Assembly: GCA_016708585.1 (NCBI GenBank)
Contig: JADJFK010000007.1
Location: 62,001-126,000, forward strand
Origin: Sulfuritalea sp.
GTDB taxonomy: Bacteria > Pseudomonadota > Gammaproteobacteria > Burkholderiales > Rhodocyclaceae
DNA: 64,000 bases
Direction: 5' to 3'
Under the pieces are notes generated by a model. That model was not told the origin of the DNA. It worked only from the letters and a program-made list of their open reading frames with translations, and ran no database searches. Positions 8,396-17,152 of this stretch are shown one piece after another. Every line of letters begins with the position of its first letter. Position 1 is the stretch's first letter. Made by a program: the position numbers and the translations under genes.

Positions 8396-9778
8396 ATGAA
8401 CGTGCCAACCAAAACCCTTTCGCTTGCCGTGATTTCCGCTGTTGCCCTGATGGGCTGCGGCAAGGAGGAGCCGCCCCCGCCACCCCCGGTCCAGGCTCCG
8501 CCTCCCCCGATGGTGATCAAGATCGGCAGCGTCGCCCCCCTCACCGGCGGCATCGCCCACCTCGGCAAGGACAACGAGAACGGCGCGCGCCTCGCCGTCG
8601 ACGAAGCCAATGCGGCCGGGGTCACCATCGGCGGCAAGAAGGTAAAGTTCGAGTTGGTCTCCGAGGACGATCAGGCCGATCCCAAGGTAGGCAACACCGT
8701 GGCCCAGAAGCTGGTCGACGCCAAGGTCGCCGGCATAGTCGGCCACCTCAACTCCGGCACCACGATCCCCGCCTCGGCGATCTACAACGGCGCCGGCATT
8801 CCGATGATCTCCGGCTCCGCCACCAACCCGGCGCTGACCGAGCAGGGCTTCAAGGGCGTGTTCCGCGTCGTCGGCCGCGACGACCAGCAAGGCCCCGCCG
8901 TCGCCAACTACCTGGCGACCAACAACAAACCCAAGACCGTGGCCGTGATCGATGACGCCACCGCCTACGGCGAAGGCCTCGCCAACGAGGTCGAGAAGAC
9001 CCTCAAGGCCGCCGGCGTCAAGGTGCTGCCGCGCGAGAAGGGCACCGACAAGACCGTCGACTGGAAGGCCGTGCTGACCAAGGTCAAGGGCAAGAAACCC
9101 GACGCCGTGTTCTACGGCGGCATGGACGCCACCGGCGGCCCGCTGCTGAAGCAGGCGCGCGAGCTGAAGATGACAGCGGTATTCGCCTTCGGCGACGGCG
9201 CCTGTACCGACAAGATGGCCGAACTGGCGGGCGCCGCCGCCGAAGGTCTGGTTTGCTCGCAGGCGGGGATTCCGGTGCAGGCCTCGGGCAAGAAGTTCCT
9301 CGACGCCTACAAGGCCAAGTTCAAGGCCGATCCCATCCTTTACTCGCCCTTCACCTACGACGCGGCCAACATGATCATCGCCGCGATGAAGAAGGCCGAC
9401 TCGCCCGATCCCGCCAAGTACCTGCCGGCGCTCGCAGCCAGCGATCACAACGGCGCCAGCGGCAACATCAAGTTCGACGAAAAGGGTGACCGCAAGGACG
9501 CCGAGATGACCATCTTCACGCTCAAGGACGGCAAGATCACGCCGCTGGCCATCATCAAGGGCGGCAAGTCGCTGACGCTGGACGAGTACGCTGCGCTGTC
9601 CGCGCCGGCCCCCGCCGCAGCCCCGGCCCAGCCCGCCGCGATGGGCGGCATGCAAGGCATGTCAGGCATGGCCGCGCCTGCGCCAGCCCAGCCGGCGGCG
9701 ATGAGCGGCATGCAGGGCATGTCGGGAATGGCCGCGCCTGCCGCCGCCCAGGCACCTGCCGCTCCGGCGAAGAAGTAA
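8396..9778 (+). CDS. livJ: Branched-chain amino acid-type ABC transporter substrate-binding lipoprotein
   Basis: A 460-residue periplasmic binding protein of the type I LivJ/LivK fold. The N-terminus has a lipobox (ALMGC, lipid Cys21) followed by a Pro-rich linker (EEPPPPPP). The binding domain starts at IKIGSVAPLTGGIAHLGKDN and holds the usual GHLNSGTTIPAS and SGSATNP segments. After the fold the protein ends in a tail of about 55 residues with duplicated GMQGMSGMAAP blocks, not a normal part of LivJ. ATG at 8396 is chosen because GGAG lies just upstream and the signal peptide then begins properly; an upstream in-frame ATG at 8315 would bury it. It heads livJHMGF but is cut off from livH by a terminator. 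The ligand could be amino acids or another small acid. Confidence 0.9.
   Translation: MNVPTKTLSLAVISAVALMGCGKEEPPPPPPVQAPPPPMVIKIGSVAPLTGGIAHLGKDNENGARLAVDEANAAGVTIGGKKVKFELVSEDDQADPKVGNTVAQKLVDAKVAGIVGHLNSGTTIPASAIYNGAGIPMISGSATNPALTEQGFKGVFRVVGRDDQQGPAVANYLATNNKPKTVAVIDDATAYGEGLANEVEKTLKAAGVKVLPREKGTDKTVDWKAVLTKVKGKKPDAVFYGGMDATGGPLLKQARELKMTAVFAFGDGACTDKMAELAGAAAEGLVCSQAGIPVQASGKKFLDAYKAKFKADPILYSPFTYDAANMIIAAMKKADSPDPAKYLPALAASDHNGASGNIKFDEKGDRKDAEMTIFTLKDGKITPLAIIKGGKSLTLDEYAALSAPAPAAAPAQPAAMGGMQGMSGMAAPAPAQPAAMSGMQGMSGMAAPAAAQAPAAPAKK
9621..9740 (+). repeat. Two tandem 60-bp repeats encoding the Met-rich tail of LivJ
   Basis: Bases 9621-9680 and 9681-9740 are near-identical and in frame, each encoding a PAQPAAM-GMQGMSGMAAP block. 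Confidence 0.85.
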
Positions 9779-9793
9779 GCATCCGCTGAAACG

Positions 9794-9832
9794 AACGGGG
9801 AAGTCGCCTGAAGGCGGCTTCCCCGTTTTTTT
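9794..9832 (+). terminator. Rho-independent terminator between livJ and livH
   Basis: The inverted repeat CGGGGAAGTCGCC / GGCGGCTTCCCCG is followed by seven Ts. It probably terminates partially, keeping the binding protein in excess over the permease. Confidence 0.85.
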
Positions 9833-9847
9833 GGAACCCGGCGCGCC

Positions 9848-10843
9848 ATGGACATACTGCTGCAGCAGATCATCAACGGCCTCACTACCGGCAGCGTGTA
9901 TGCCGTCGTCGCGTTGGGCTACACCATGGTTTACGGAGTGATCCAGCTGATCAACTTCGCCCACGGCGAAGTGGTGATGATCGGCGCCATGGTGGCCTTT
10001 TCCATCATCACCTCGCTCGCCGGCAGCGGCATGCCGCCGCTGGCCATCGTCCTCGCCGGGGTCATGGCGGCGATTCCGGCCTGCATGGCCATCGGCTACC
10101 TGCTCGAGCGTGCGGCCTATCGTCCCCTGCGCCATGCGCCGCGCCTGGCGCCGCTGATCACCGCCATCGGCATGTCCATCATCCTGCAACATGCGGCGCT
10201 GCTGATCTGGGGCCGCAATCCGCTGGCCTTCCCGCAGATCATCGAAAATCCGAGCTTCAGCATCGGCAGCGCGGCGATCAGCGCCGTGCAGATCACCATC
10301 ATCCTGCTCTCCCTGCTGATGATGGCCGGCCTCTCCTGGTTCGTCTATCGCACCCGCTTCGGCATCGCCATCCGCGCCACCGCGGAAAACGTCCACGTCG
10401 CCAGCCTGATGGGCATCAATGCCAATCGGGTGATCGCCGCCACCTTCGTCATCGGCGCCGGACTGGGCGCCGTCGCCGGCGTGATGTACGGCTCCTACTA
10501 TGGCATCGCCCACTACACCATGGGCTTCACCCTCGGCCTCAAGGCCTTCTCCGCGGCGGTGCTGGGCGGCATCGGCAACATCGCCGGCGCCATGCTCGGC
10601 GGCTTGCTGCTCGGCCTGGTGGAAGCGCTGGGCACGGGCTACATCGGAGATTTCAGCGACCTCTGCCGCTGGCCAGGCGCGAGCGAGGGCATGGGCTGGA
10701 TGGGCGAACGCTGTGCCGACGGCGCCCACTTCGTGGTCTTCGGCAGCAACTACCAGGACGTGTTCGCCTTCCTGATGCTGATCCTGGTGCTGGTATTCCG
10801 CCCCTCCGGCCTGCTCGGCGAGCGTGTTTCGGAGCGCGCCTGA
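9848..10843 (+). CDS. livH: Branched-chain amino acid-type ABC permease LivH
   Basis: A 331-residue membrane permease with the LivH N-terminus LLQQIINGLTTGSVYAVVAL and the family motif INFAHGEVVMIGAM. About eight hydrophobic helices are visible, with the ABC-coupling loop (GIAIRATAENVHVASLMGI) in the middle. A soluble-looking insertion (about 275-305, ending SEGMGWMGERC) before the last helix is longer than in E. coli LivH and has three cysteines. The ATG lies 15 bp after the livJ terminator, and the stop overlaps livM by one base. Confidence 0.93.
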   Translation: MDILLQQIINGLTTGSVYAVVALGYTMVYGVIQLINFAHGEVVMIGAMVAFSIITSLAGSGMPPLAIVLAGVMAAIPACMAIGYLLERAAYRPLRHAPRLAPLITAIGMSIILQHAALLIWGRNPLAFPQIIENPSFSIGSAAISAVQITIILLSLLMMAGLSWFVYRTRFGIAIRATAENVHVASLMGINANRVIAATFVIGAGLGAVAGVMYGSYYGIAHYTMGFTLGLKAFSAAVLGGIGNIAGAMLGGLLLGLVEALGTGYIGDFSDLCRWPGASEGMGWMGERCADGAHFVVFGSNYQDVFAFLMLILVLVFRPSGLLGERVSERA

Positions 10844-11910
10844 TGGGCATGCTGAAGGACATGGGCCATCGCGAAAAAATCGGCCTGGCGCTGATCGCGG
10901 TGGCGCTGATGGCGCTGCCTTTCGTGCTGGCCTCGGCCGGTACCGCCTGGGTCCGCATCATGAACTTCGCCGTGCTGTTCGTGCTGCTGTCGCTCGGCCT
11001 CAACATCGTGGTCGGCTTCGCCGGCCTGCTCGACCTCGGTTACGTGGCCTTCTATGCCGTCGGCGCCTATGTTTATGCACTGCTGGCTTCGCCGCATTTC
11101 GGCCTGCACCTGCCGTTCTGGGTCATCCTGCCGATCGGCGCCGCCGTCGCCTGTGTTGCCGGCGTCATACTCGGGGCGCCGACCCTGCGCCTGCGCGGCG
11201 ACTACCTGGCGATCGTCACCCTGGGTTTCGGCGAGATCGTGCGCATCTTCATGAACAACCTGTCCAACCCGATCAACATCACCAACGGCCCGAAAGGCAT
11301 CAACCGCATCGATTCCTTCCAGATCGGGCCGGTGAATTTCGCGGGCAGCGACACGCTGGCTGGCCTGGTCTTCAGCGGGCCGATCAAGTACTACTATTTC
11401 CTGATGCTGGTGCTGCTGGCGGTGATCGTCATCAACCGGCGCCTGCAGGATTCACGCATCGGCCGCGCCTGGGTCGCCATCCGCGAGGACGAGGTCGCGG
11501 CCAAGGCCAGCGGCATCAACACGCGCAACATCAAGCTGCTGGCCTTCGCCATGGGCGCCTCCTTCGGCGGCATCGCCGGCGGCATGTTCGCCGCGATGCA
11601 GACTTTCGTCAGCCCGGAAAGCTTCGTGCTGAACGAGTCGATCATGATCCTGGCCATGGTGGTGCTGGGCGGCATGGGCAACATCTGGGGCGTGATCGCC
11701 GGCGCCGTGCTGCTCTCCTTCGTTCCCGAACTGCTGCGCTACACGGTGGAGCCGGTGCAGATGGCCCTGTTCGGCAAGATGCTGGTCGACCCGGAAGTCC
11801 TGCGCATGCTGGTGTTCGGCCTGGCACTGGTGCTGACCATGCGCTTCCGTCCCGCCGGCCTCTGGCCCGAAACGCGGCATCGCCGCGAGCTGAGCGAGAA
11901 TCGGGCGTGA
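10843..11910 (+). CDS. livM: Branched-chain amino acid-type ABC permease LivM
   Basis: A 355-residue permease, partner of LivH in the transmembrane channel. Diagnostic stretches are LNIVVGFAGLLDLGYVAFYAVGAY, PTLRLRGDYLAIVTLGFGEI and the coupling loop SRIGRAWVAIREDEVAAKASGIN. The ATG overlaps the livH stop (TGATG), and the C-terminus overlaps the livG start, so livHMG are translationally coupled. The length is between that of short and long LivM proteins. Confidence 0.94.
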   Translation: MGMLKDMGHREKIGLALIAVALMALPFVLASAGTAWVRIMNFAVLFVLLSLGLNIVVGFAGLLDLGYVAFYAVGAYVYALLASPHFGLHLPFWVILPIGAAVACVAGVILGAPTLRLRGDYLAIVTLGFGEIVRIFMNNLSNPINITNGPKGINRIDSFQIGPVNFAGSDTLAGLVFSGPIKYYYFLMLVLLAVIVINRRLQDSRIGRAWVAIREDEVAAKASGINTRNIKLLAFAMGASFGGIAGGMFAAMQTFVSPESFVLNESIMILAMVVLGGMGNIWGVIAGAVLLSFVPELLRYTVEPVQMALFGKMLVDPEVLRMLVFGLALVLTMRFRPAGLWPETRHRRELSENRA

Positions 11911-12677
11911 GTGCCGTATTGCTTGAAGCCCGCGGTATCGGCAAACGCTTTGGTGGCGTGCAAGCCCTGAAGGATGTCTCGCTGACCATCAAGAGCGGGG
12001 AAATCTACGGCCTGATCGGGCCCAACGGCGCCGGCAAGACCACGCTGTTCAACGTGTTCACGGGGCTCTACCCGCGCGACGACGGCGAGGTGCTGTTCGG
12101 CGGCTCGCCCCTGCACCTGGAAAGCCCGCATGAAGTCGCCGCCGCCGGCATCGCGCGAACTTTCCAGAACATCCGCCTCTTCGGCAACATGACCGCACGC
12201 GAGAACGTCATGGTCGGCCGCCATGTCCGCACCCGCGCCGGCGTGGTCGGCGCCATGCTGCGCACCCGCGCGGAGCGCACCGAAGAGACGGCGATCCGCC
12301 GCCGCGCGGACGAGCTGCTGCATTACGTCGGCATCGCCGACCGCGCCGACGACCTGGCGCGGCACCTGTCCTACGGCGACCAGCGGCGGCTCGAAATCGC
12401 CCGCGCGCTGGCCACCGAGCCGAAGCTGCTGGCGCTCGACGAACCGGCCGCCGGCATGAATGCCACCGAGACCGCCGGCCTGCGCGACCTGATCGAGGGC
12501 CTGCGCCGCGACGGACTCACCGTGCTGCTGATCGAGCACGACGTCAAGCTGGTGCTCGGCCTGTGCGACCGTGTCGCCGTGCTCGACTACGGCCAGAAGA
12601 TTGCCGAGGACGTGCCGGAGGCGGTACGCGCCAACCCGAAAGTCATCGAGGCCTACCTTGGCACAAGCGCTCATTGA
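11907..12677 (+). CDS. livG: ABC transporter ATP-binding protein LivG
   Basis: A 256-residue ATPase. Walker A is GPNGAGKTT, the signature region is LSYGDQRRLEIARAL, and Walker B is LLALDEPAAGMN, followed by a His switch in LLIEHDVKLV. A GTG start at 11907 overlaps the livM stop (GTGA). The family-specific ARTFQNIRLFGNMT segment identifies LivG over other ABC ATPases. Confidence 0.93.
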   Translation: MSAVLLEARGIGKRFGGVQALKDVSLTIKSGEIYGLIGPNGAGKTTLFNVFTGLYPRDDGEVLFGGSPLHLESPHEVAAAGIARTFQNIRLFGNMTARENVMVGRHVRTRAGVVGAMLRTRAERTEETAIRRRADELLHYVGIADRADDLARHLSYGDQRRLEIARALATEPKLLALDEPAAGMNATETAGLRDLIEGLRRDGLTVLLIEHDVKLVLGLCDRVAVLDYGQKIAEDVPEAVRANPKVIEAYLGTSAH

Positions 12678-13371
12678 AGCCCTGAATCTCGAAGTGCACT
12701 ATGGCGGCATCGTTGCCGTCAAGGGCATTTCCTTCGCCGTCGAGGAAAACGAGATCGTCTGCCTGATCGGCGCCAACGGTGCCGGCAAGACCTCGACACT
12801 CAAGGCGCTCGCGCGCATGATCCCCTCCAGAGGCGAAATCCACTACGGCAGGCAGCGCATCGATGCGCTTCCCGGCCATGAACTGATCGGCAAGGGACTG
12901 GCGCTGGTGCCCGAGGGCCGCGGCATCTTCGCCCGCCTGACCATCGCCGAAAACCTGGCCATGGGCGCCTACCACCGCCGCGACACCGCTGCCATCGCCG
13001 GCGACCTGGAGCACATCTACGGTCTCCTGCCGCGGCTCAAGGAGCGCGCCTCGCAGGTGGCCGGGACGCTGTCCGGCGGCGAGCAGCAGATGCTCGCCAT
13101 CGGGCGCGCGCTGATGGGTCGCCCGAAGCTGCTGCTGCTCGACGAGCCGTCGATGGGCCTGGCGCCGCTGATGGTGGAAAAGGTCTTCGAGGTCGTGCGC
13201 ACGGTCGCCGCCGAGGGCATGACCATACTGCTGGTGGAGCAGAACGCCAAACTCGCGCTGGAAGTCTGTTCGCGCGGGTATGTGATGGAGAGCGGCAAGA
13301 TCACGCTGGCCGACAACTCGGCCGCATTGCTCGCCGACCCGCGCGTGCGCGCGGCCTACCTCGGCGAATAA
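12658..13371 (+). CDS. livF: ABC transporter ATP-binding protein LivF
   Basis: A 237-residue second ATPase of the transporter. Walker A is GANGAGKTST, the signature LSGGEQQMLAIGRALM and Walker B LLLLDEPSMGL. LVPEGRGIFARLTIAENL is typical of LivF. The start is taken as TTG at 12658 (reading AQALIEALNLEVHYGG), overlapping the livG end by 20 bp, because family members begin close to this point; no ATG is suitably placed. It ends the operon; a single REP-like unit follows. Confidence 0.9.
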   Translation: MAQALIEALNLEVHYGGIVAVKGISFAVEENEIVCLIGANGAGKTSTLKALARMIPSRGEIHYGRQRIDALPGHELIGKGLALVPEGRGIFARLTIAENLAMGAYHRRDTAAIAGDLEHIYGLLPRLKERASQVAGTLSGGEQQMLAIGRALMGRPKLLLLDEPSMGLAPLMVEKVFEVVRTVAAEGMTILLVEQNAKLALEVCSRGYVMESGKITLADNSAALLADPRVRAAYLGE

Positions 13372-13378
13372 CAAAAGT

Positions 13379-13417
13379 TATGTCTGCGGCGAAGCCGTAG
13401 ACGGTATCCCTTGCGGA
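13379..13417 (+). repeat. Single REP-like unit after livF
   Basis: Matches the 8.1-kb array: TATGTC, then the stem GTCTGCGGC-GAA-GCCGTAGAC, then GGTATCCCTTGCGG. It sits in the 85-bp gap between the convergent livF and reductase genes. Confidence 0.65.
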
Positions 13418-13456
13418 CGGCGCTGGCGTTACGGCGAGTCAGCGCTGCAAATCCTG

Positions 13457-14515
13457 TCAGTCGAGAGCGGGTGCGCTTGCCACCGGTGCAAAGGTGAAAG
13501 CGTCGGCGAAAAACTCTTCGGCCGGCAAACCCCGCTCGACGAACTCGGCGCGCGCCGCGTCGATCATGGCCGGCGCCCCGCAGGCATACACCTGATACCC
13601 CGCGAGATCGGCATGGTCTTCCAGCACCGCGCGATGCACCAGGCCGCTGCGACCGTTCCAGGCGTCCGCCGGATCGGGATCGGAAAGCACCGGCACATAG
13701 CGGATGTGGTCGTGTTGGCGCGCCCATTCCGGCGGCAGGTCGGGCAGGTAGAGCCCGGCACGATTGCGCGAACCCCAGTAGATTTCCAGCGGGCGCTTGA
13801 TGTTGCTGTGGATGGCGTGCTCGACGATGGCCTTGATCGGCGCGAAACCCGTGCCGCCGGCCACCAGGATCGCCGGTTTCACCGATTCCTCGCGCAGGAA
13901 GAAGCTGCCGTAGGGGCCCTGGAAACGCAGGATGTCCTTCTCCTTCATGGCGCCGAAAACATGGCCGGTGAATTCGCCACCGGCGATCAGCCGGATGTGC
14001 AGTTGCAGGAAGCCGTCGTCATGCGGCGCATTGGCGATGGAAAAGGCGCGCCGCTTGCCGTCCTTGAGGAGAAACTCGATGTACTGGCCGGCCAGGAACT
14101 GCAGCCGTTCGTTGGCCGGCAGCTTGAGGCCGAGGATGATCACGTCGTCCGCCGCGCGCTCGATCGTCTGCACCCGGCAAGGCATGATCCTGACCGGGAT
14201 ATCCTTTGCCGTGCCGACCTCGCGGCATTCGAGCACCAGGTCGGAGAGCGGTTTGGCGCAACAAAACAGCGCCAGGCCGCCGGCACGATCCGCCGTCGAT
14301 AGCGCCTGGTCCTGGGCCGCGCCGTGATCCACCAGGCCGTCGAGCACCTTGCCCTTGCAGGCGCCGCAGGCGCCGTTGCGACAGCCGTAGGGCAGGGTCA
14401 ATCCGGCGTCGAGGGCGGCCTGCAGGATCGGGTCGCTGCCGTCGGTGATGAAGCTGTGGCCGCTGGGCTGAAGGGTGACGCGATATGAGGCAACTGAGGA
14501 GGCGACTGGGGCCAT
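13457..14515 (-). CDS. 2Fe-2S ferredoxin / FAD-NAD(P)H oxidoreductase (CDP-6-deoxyglucoseen reductase-like)
   Basis: A 352-residue electron-transfer flavoprotein. The N-terminal plant-type ferredoxin domain has the cluster ligands in CRNGACGAC (Cys45, Cys50, Cys53) plus Cys85 in LFCC. Then comes a ferredoxin-NADP reductase-type FAD domain (RAFSIANAP) and an NAD(P) domain (AGGTGFAPIKAI, CGAPAMID). This architecture is shared by CDP-6-deoxy-delta-3,4-glucoseen reductase, phenol hydroxylase reductase and similar proteins. In betaproteobacteria stand-alone copies are common and their partner is unknown. No oxygenase is adjacent. It is divergent from the SDR gene 14 bp away, so both share a very short promoter region. 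Confidence 0.85.
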   Translation of the reverse strand: MAPVASSVASYRVTLQPSGHSFITDGSDPILQAALDAGLTLPYGCRNGACGACKGKVLDGLVDHGAAQDQALSTADRAGGLALFCCAKPLSDLVLECREVGTAKDIPVRIMPCRVQTIERAADDVIILGLKLPANERLQFLAGQYIEFLLKDGKRRAFSIANAPHDDGFLQLHIRLIAGGEFTGHVFGAMKEKDILRFQGPYGSFFLREESVKPAILVAGGTGFAPIKAIVEHAIHSNIKRPLEIYWGSRNRAGLYLPDLPPEWARQHDHIRYVPVLSDPDPADAWNGRSGLVHRAVLEDHADLAGYQVYACGAPAMIDAARAEFVERGLPAEEFFADAFTFAPVASAPALD

Positions 14516-14529
14516 GCGATAATTGTCCG

Positions 14530-15432
14530 ATGCGTAGATTGCTGATCATTGGCTGCGGGGACGTCATGCGCCGCACGCTGCCGCAACTCGTGCGGCGCTG
14601 GCACGTCCTGGCCCTGGTGCGCCAGCGCGACCCGCAACTTGAAACGCTGGGCGTCACACAGATCGAAGGCGATCTCGACCGTCCGGACAGCTTGAGACGA
14701 CTGGCCGGCATTGCCGATGTGGTGATCCACAGCGCCCCGCCGCCGGCGCAGGGAAACGGCGACCCCCGCACACGAAACCTGATTGCGGCTTTGCAGCGCG
14801 GGAAAAGTCTACCACGGCACCTGGTCTACATCAGCACCAGCGGCGTCTATGGCGACTGCGGCGGCGCCCGGGTCAGCGAGACGCGCAGCCCGGCGGCAAA
14901 GTCGGCGCGGGCGGTGCGGCGGGTGGATGCCGAACGGCGCCTGCGGCGCTTCGGCCGCCAGGCGGGACGCCATTGCCGGGTCAGCATCCTGCGCGCGCCC
15001 GGCATCTATGCCGAAGACCGGCTGCCGCTGGAGCGGCTGCACAAAAAACTGCCGCTGATGCTGCACGCGGAAGACAGCCACACCAACCACATCCATGCCG
15101 TCGACCTCGGTCGCGCCTGCATCGCGGCGCTGGCACGGGCGGGCGCCAATCGCGTCTACAACATCAATGACGATACGACGCTGGCGATGGGCGAATGGTT
15201 CGATGCGCTGGCCGACGCCTTTGCGCTGCCGCGCGCGCCGCGCCTGCCGCGCGAGGAAGTGCGCCGCAGCGTGCCGCCGATGCAGTGGTCGTTCATGGCC
15301 GAATCGCGCCGCCTCGACAACACCCGCATGAAGCGGGAACTGCGCCTGCGCCTGCGTTACCCGACGGTGGCGACCGGAATCCTGGCAGCCACCACGAAAA
15401 TGACCACCGCGGAAACATCATGCTCTGGATAA
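14530..15432 (+). CDS. NAD-dependent epimerase/dehydratase (SDR) family protein
   Basis: A 300-residue extended short-chain dehydrogenase-like protein. The N-terminal nucleotide site is atypical (LLIIGCGDVMRRTLP), and the catalytic-type segment is ISTSGVYGDCGG. Further conserved parts are ILRAPGIYAEDRLPLERL and HIHAVDLGRA. This resembles the YeeZ-like subgroup, whose substrate is unknown. The ATG at 14530 is preferred over an upstream in-frame ATG because the Rossmann strand begins directly after it. Its end overlaps hemJ by 13 bp, so the two are co-translated. Confidence 0.8.
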   Translation: MRRLLIIGCGDVMRRTLPQLVRRWHVLALVRQRDPQLETLGVTQIEGDLDRPDSLRRLAGIADVVIHSAPPPAQGNGDPRTRNLIAALQRGKSLPRHLVYISTSGVYGDCGGARVSETRSPAAKSARAVRRVDAERRLRRFGRQAGRHCRVSILRAPGIYAEDRLPLERLHKKLPLMLHAEDSHTNHIHAVDLGRACIAALARAGANRVYNINDDTTLAMGEWFDALADAFALPRAPRLPREEVRRSVPPMQWSFMAESRRLDNTRMKRELRLRLRYPTVATGILAATTKMTTAETSCSG

Positions 15433-15836
15433 AAGCCTTCCACATCGTCTTCGTCACCAGCTGGTTCGCCGGCCTGTTCTACCTGCCACGGATTTTCGTG
15501 AACCTCGCCATGGTGCCCGCCGACAGCCATGCCGAACGCGCGCGCCTGCTGCTGATGGCGAGGAAACTGTATCGGTTCATCACGCCGCTGGGCGTTCTGG
15601 CCATCGGCCTCGGCCTCTGGCTGTGGTTCGGCTACGGCTTTACGGGCGGCTGGCTGCATGCCAAGACCGCGCTGGTCATCGGGCTGGCCGCCTACCACGT
15701 CTGGTGCGGCATGCTGCTCGCCGAATTCGCCGACGGCAGCTCGGTGAAGTCGCACGTCTGGTTCCGCTTCTTCAACGAAGTGCCGGTGCTGGCGCTTGTC
15801 GCCGTCTGCATCCTGGTCGTGGTCAAGCCGTTCTGA
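15420..15836 (+). CDS. hemJ: Protoporphyrinogen oxidase HemJ / CopD-family membrane protein
   Basis: A 138-residue membrane protein with four helices. The start MLWIKAFHIVFVTSWFAGLF carries the conserved His and the hallmark of the UPF0093/HemJ family. Other features are RLFYL-type PRIFVN, the RPLGVL-equivalent ITPLGVLAIG, and HAKTALVIGL. HemJ oxidises protoporphyrinogen IX in the penultimate step of haem synthesis, linked to the respiratory chain. This suits a cytochrome-rich organism; hemE is also in the window. It overlaps the SDR gene and ends 5 bp before the methyltransferase. Confidence 0.83.
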   Translation: MLWIKAFHIVFVTSWFAGLFYLPRIFVNLAMVPADSHAERARLLLMARKLYRFITPLGVLAIGLGLWLWFGYGFTGGWLHAKTALVIGLAAYHVWCGMLLAEFADGSSVKSHVWFRFFNEVPVLALVAVCILVVVKPF

Positions 15837-15841
15837 GCGCC

Positions 15842-17002
15842 TTGAACCGCTATTTCGCCACCTGCCCGCGCGGCCTCGAAGCGCTTCTGGCGGAAGATCT
15901 TGCGGGTGCCGGCGGCAAGGATGTCGCCGCCGTTCCGGGCGGAGCCAGTTGCAACGGCAACCTGGAAACCGGTTACCGCATCAACCTCGAATCGCGCATC
16001 GCGACGCGAGTCCTGTTGCAGGTCGCGCGGGGAAGCTATCGCAACGAAGCCGAAATCTACCGTCTGGCCTACGATGTCGACTGGCCGCGGCTGTTTTCGG
16101 TGGATCGCTCGATTCGCGTCTATGTCACCGCGATCCGTTCGCCGCTGAAGAGCCTCGAATTCATCACGCTGAAGGTCAAGGACGCCGTCTGCGACCGCTT
16201 CCGCGCCGACACCGGGCGACGGCCCAGCGTCAATACGAAAAATCCCGAAGTTCGCATCCACCTCTTCATCACCGCCGACCAGGCCACGCTCTACCTCGAT
16301 ACTTCGGGTGAACCGCTCTACATGCGCGGCCACAAGCTGGCCAAGGTCGGTGCCCCGCTCAAGGAAAACCTCGCCGCCGGCATCCTGCGCCTGTCCGGCT
16401 GGCGACCCGGCACGCCGCTGCTCGACCCGATGTGCGGCAGCGGTACATTTTTGCTGGAAGCGGCACAGATCAGCCTCGACGACGCGCCAGGCCTGTCACG
16501 CGAACCGGGCGATTTCGGCTTCGAACACTTCAAGGCTTTCGATGCCGGCCTGTGGCGTGCGCTGCAGCGCGCAGCCGCCGAACGTCGCCGCGAGGCTGTC
16601 GCACTGCCGCTGTTCGGCAGCGACATCGACCGCGACGCGGTTGCCCGCACGCGGCAGAACCTGGCCGGCGCCGGGCTCGACATGCTGGTCACGCTGGAAA
16701 CCGCCGACTTGCTGACACGCTCCGCCCCCGCTCCGTCGGGCGTGATGGTGGCGAATCCGCCCTACGGCGAACGCCTCGGCAGCGAGGAGGAGTTGGCGGC
16801 TTTCTACCCGGCGCTGGGCAACGCGCTGAAGCAGCGCTTCGCCGGCTGGAGCTGCTGGTTCCTGTCGGCCGACACGCGCCTGCCGAAACTGATCCGGCTG
16901 CAGACATCGCGCAAGATCCCGCTCTACAACGGCCCGCTCGAATGCCGGCTGTACAACGTCGAGATCGTTGCTGGCGGCCATCGCCGCGAGCGGGCGCCGT
17001 AA
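15842..17002 (+). CDS. THUMP-domain class I methyltransferase, RlmL/YpsC family
   Basis: A 386-residue protein with an N-terminal ferredoxin-like/THUMP RNA-binding part (about 1-160) and a Rossmann methyltransferase. The SAM loop is DPMCGSGTFLLEAA (about 195-208) and the catalytic motif NPPYGERL (about 305-312). It corresponds to the N-terminal half of E. coli RlmL (23S rRNA m2G2445) without the fused RlmK domain, as usual outside enterics. The start is taken as TTG at 15842 (LNRYFATCPRGLE), since this family begins just there and no ATG is in place. It is probably co-transcribed with hemJ. Confidence 0.85.
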   Translation: MNRYFATCPRGLEALLAEDLAGAGGKDVAAVPGGASCNGNLETGYRINLESRIATRVLLQVARGSYRNEAEIYRLAYDVDWPRLFSVDRSIRVYVTAIRSPLKSLEFITLKVKDAVCDRFRADTGRRPSVNTKNPEVRIHLFITADQATLYLDTSGEPLYMRGHKLAKVGAPLKENLAAGILRLSGWRPGTPLLDPMCGSGTFLLEAAQISLDDAPGLSREPGDFGFEHFKAFDAGLWRALQRAAAERRREAVALPLFGSDIDRDAVARTRQNLAGAGLDMLVTLETADLLTRSAPAPSGVMVANPPYGERLGSEEELAAFYPALGNALKQRFAGWSCWFLSADTRLPKLIRLQTSRKIPLYNGPLECRLYNVEIVAGGHRRERAP

Positions 17003-17102
17003 GGCGCGGGTGGCCCGAAGCGCCTTGCTTATTCGAGCGCAGCGAGCAAGCTTTGGCCCCCGCCTTGGGGCGGGGGTTGGGGGTGGGGGGCGTACAAGAG
17101 TA

Positions 17103-17152
17103 GTCTGACTTTTACGATCGTGGGCGCAGCCCACGCATCGTGAAAGTCAGAC
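17103..17152 (-). terminator. Long inverted repeat spanning the pilU stop codon
   Basis: Arms of about 23 bases (GTCTGACTTT... and ...AAAGTCAGAC) with a 3-4 base loop; the pilU stop codon lies in one arm. Likely the terminator of pilTU and perhaps also of the opposing methyltransferase gene. The rest of the 17003-17146 gap is G-rich sequence without genes. Confidence 0.7.
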
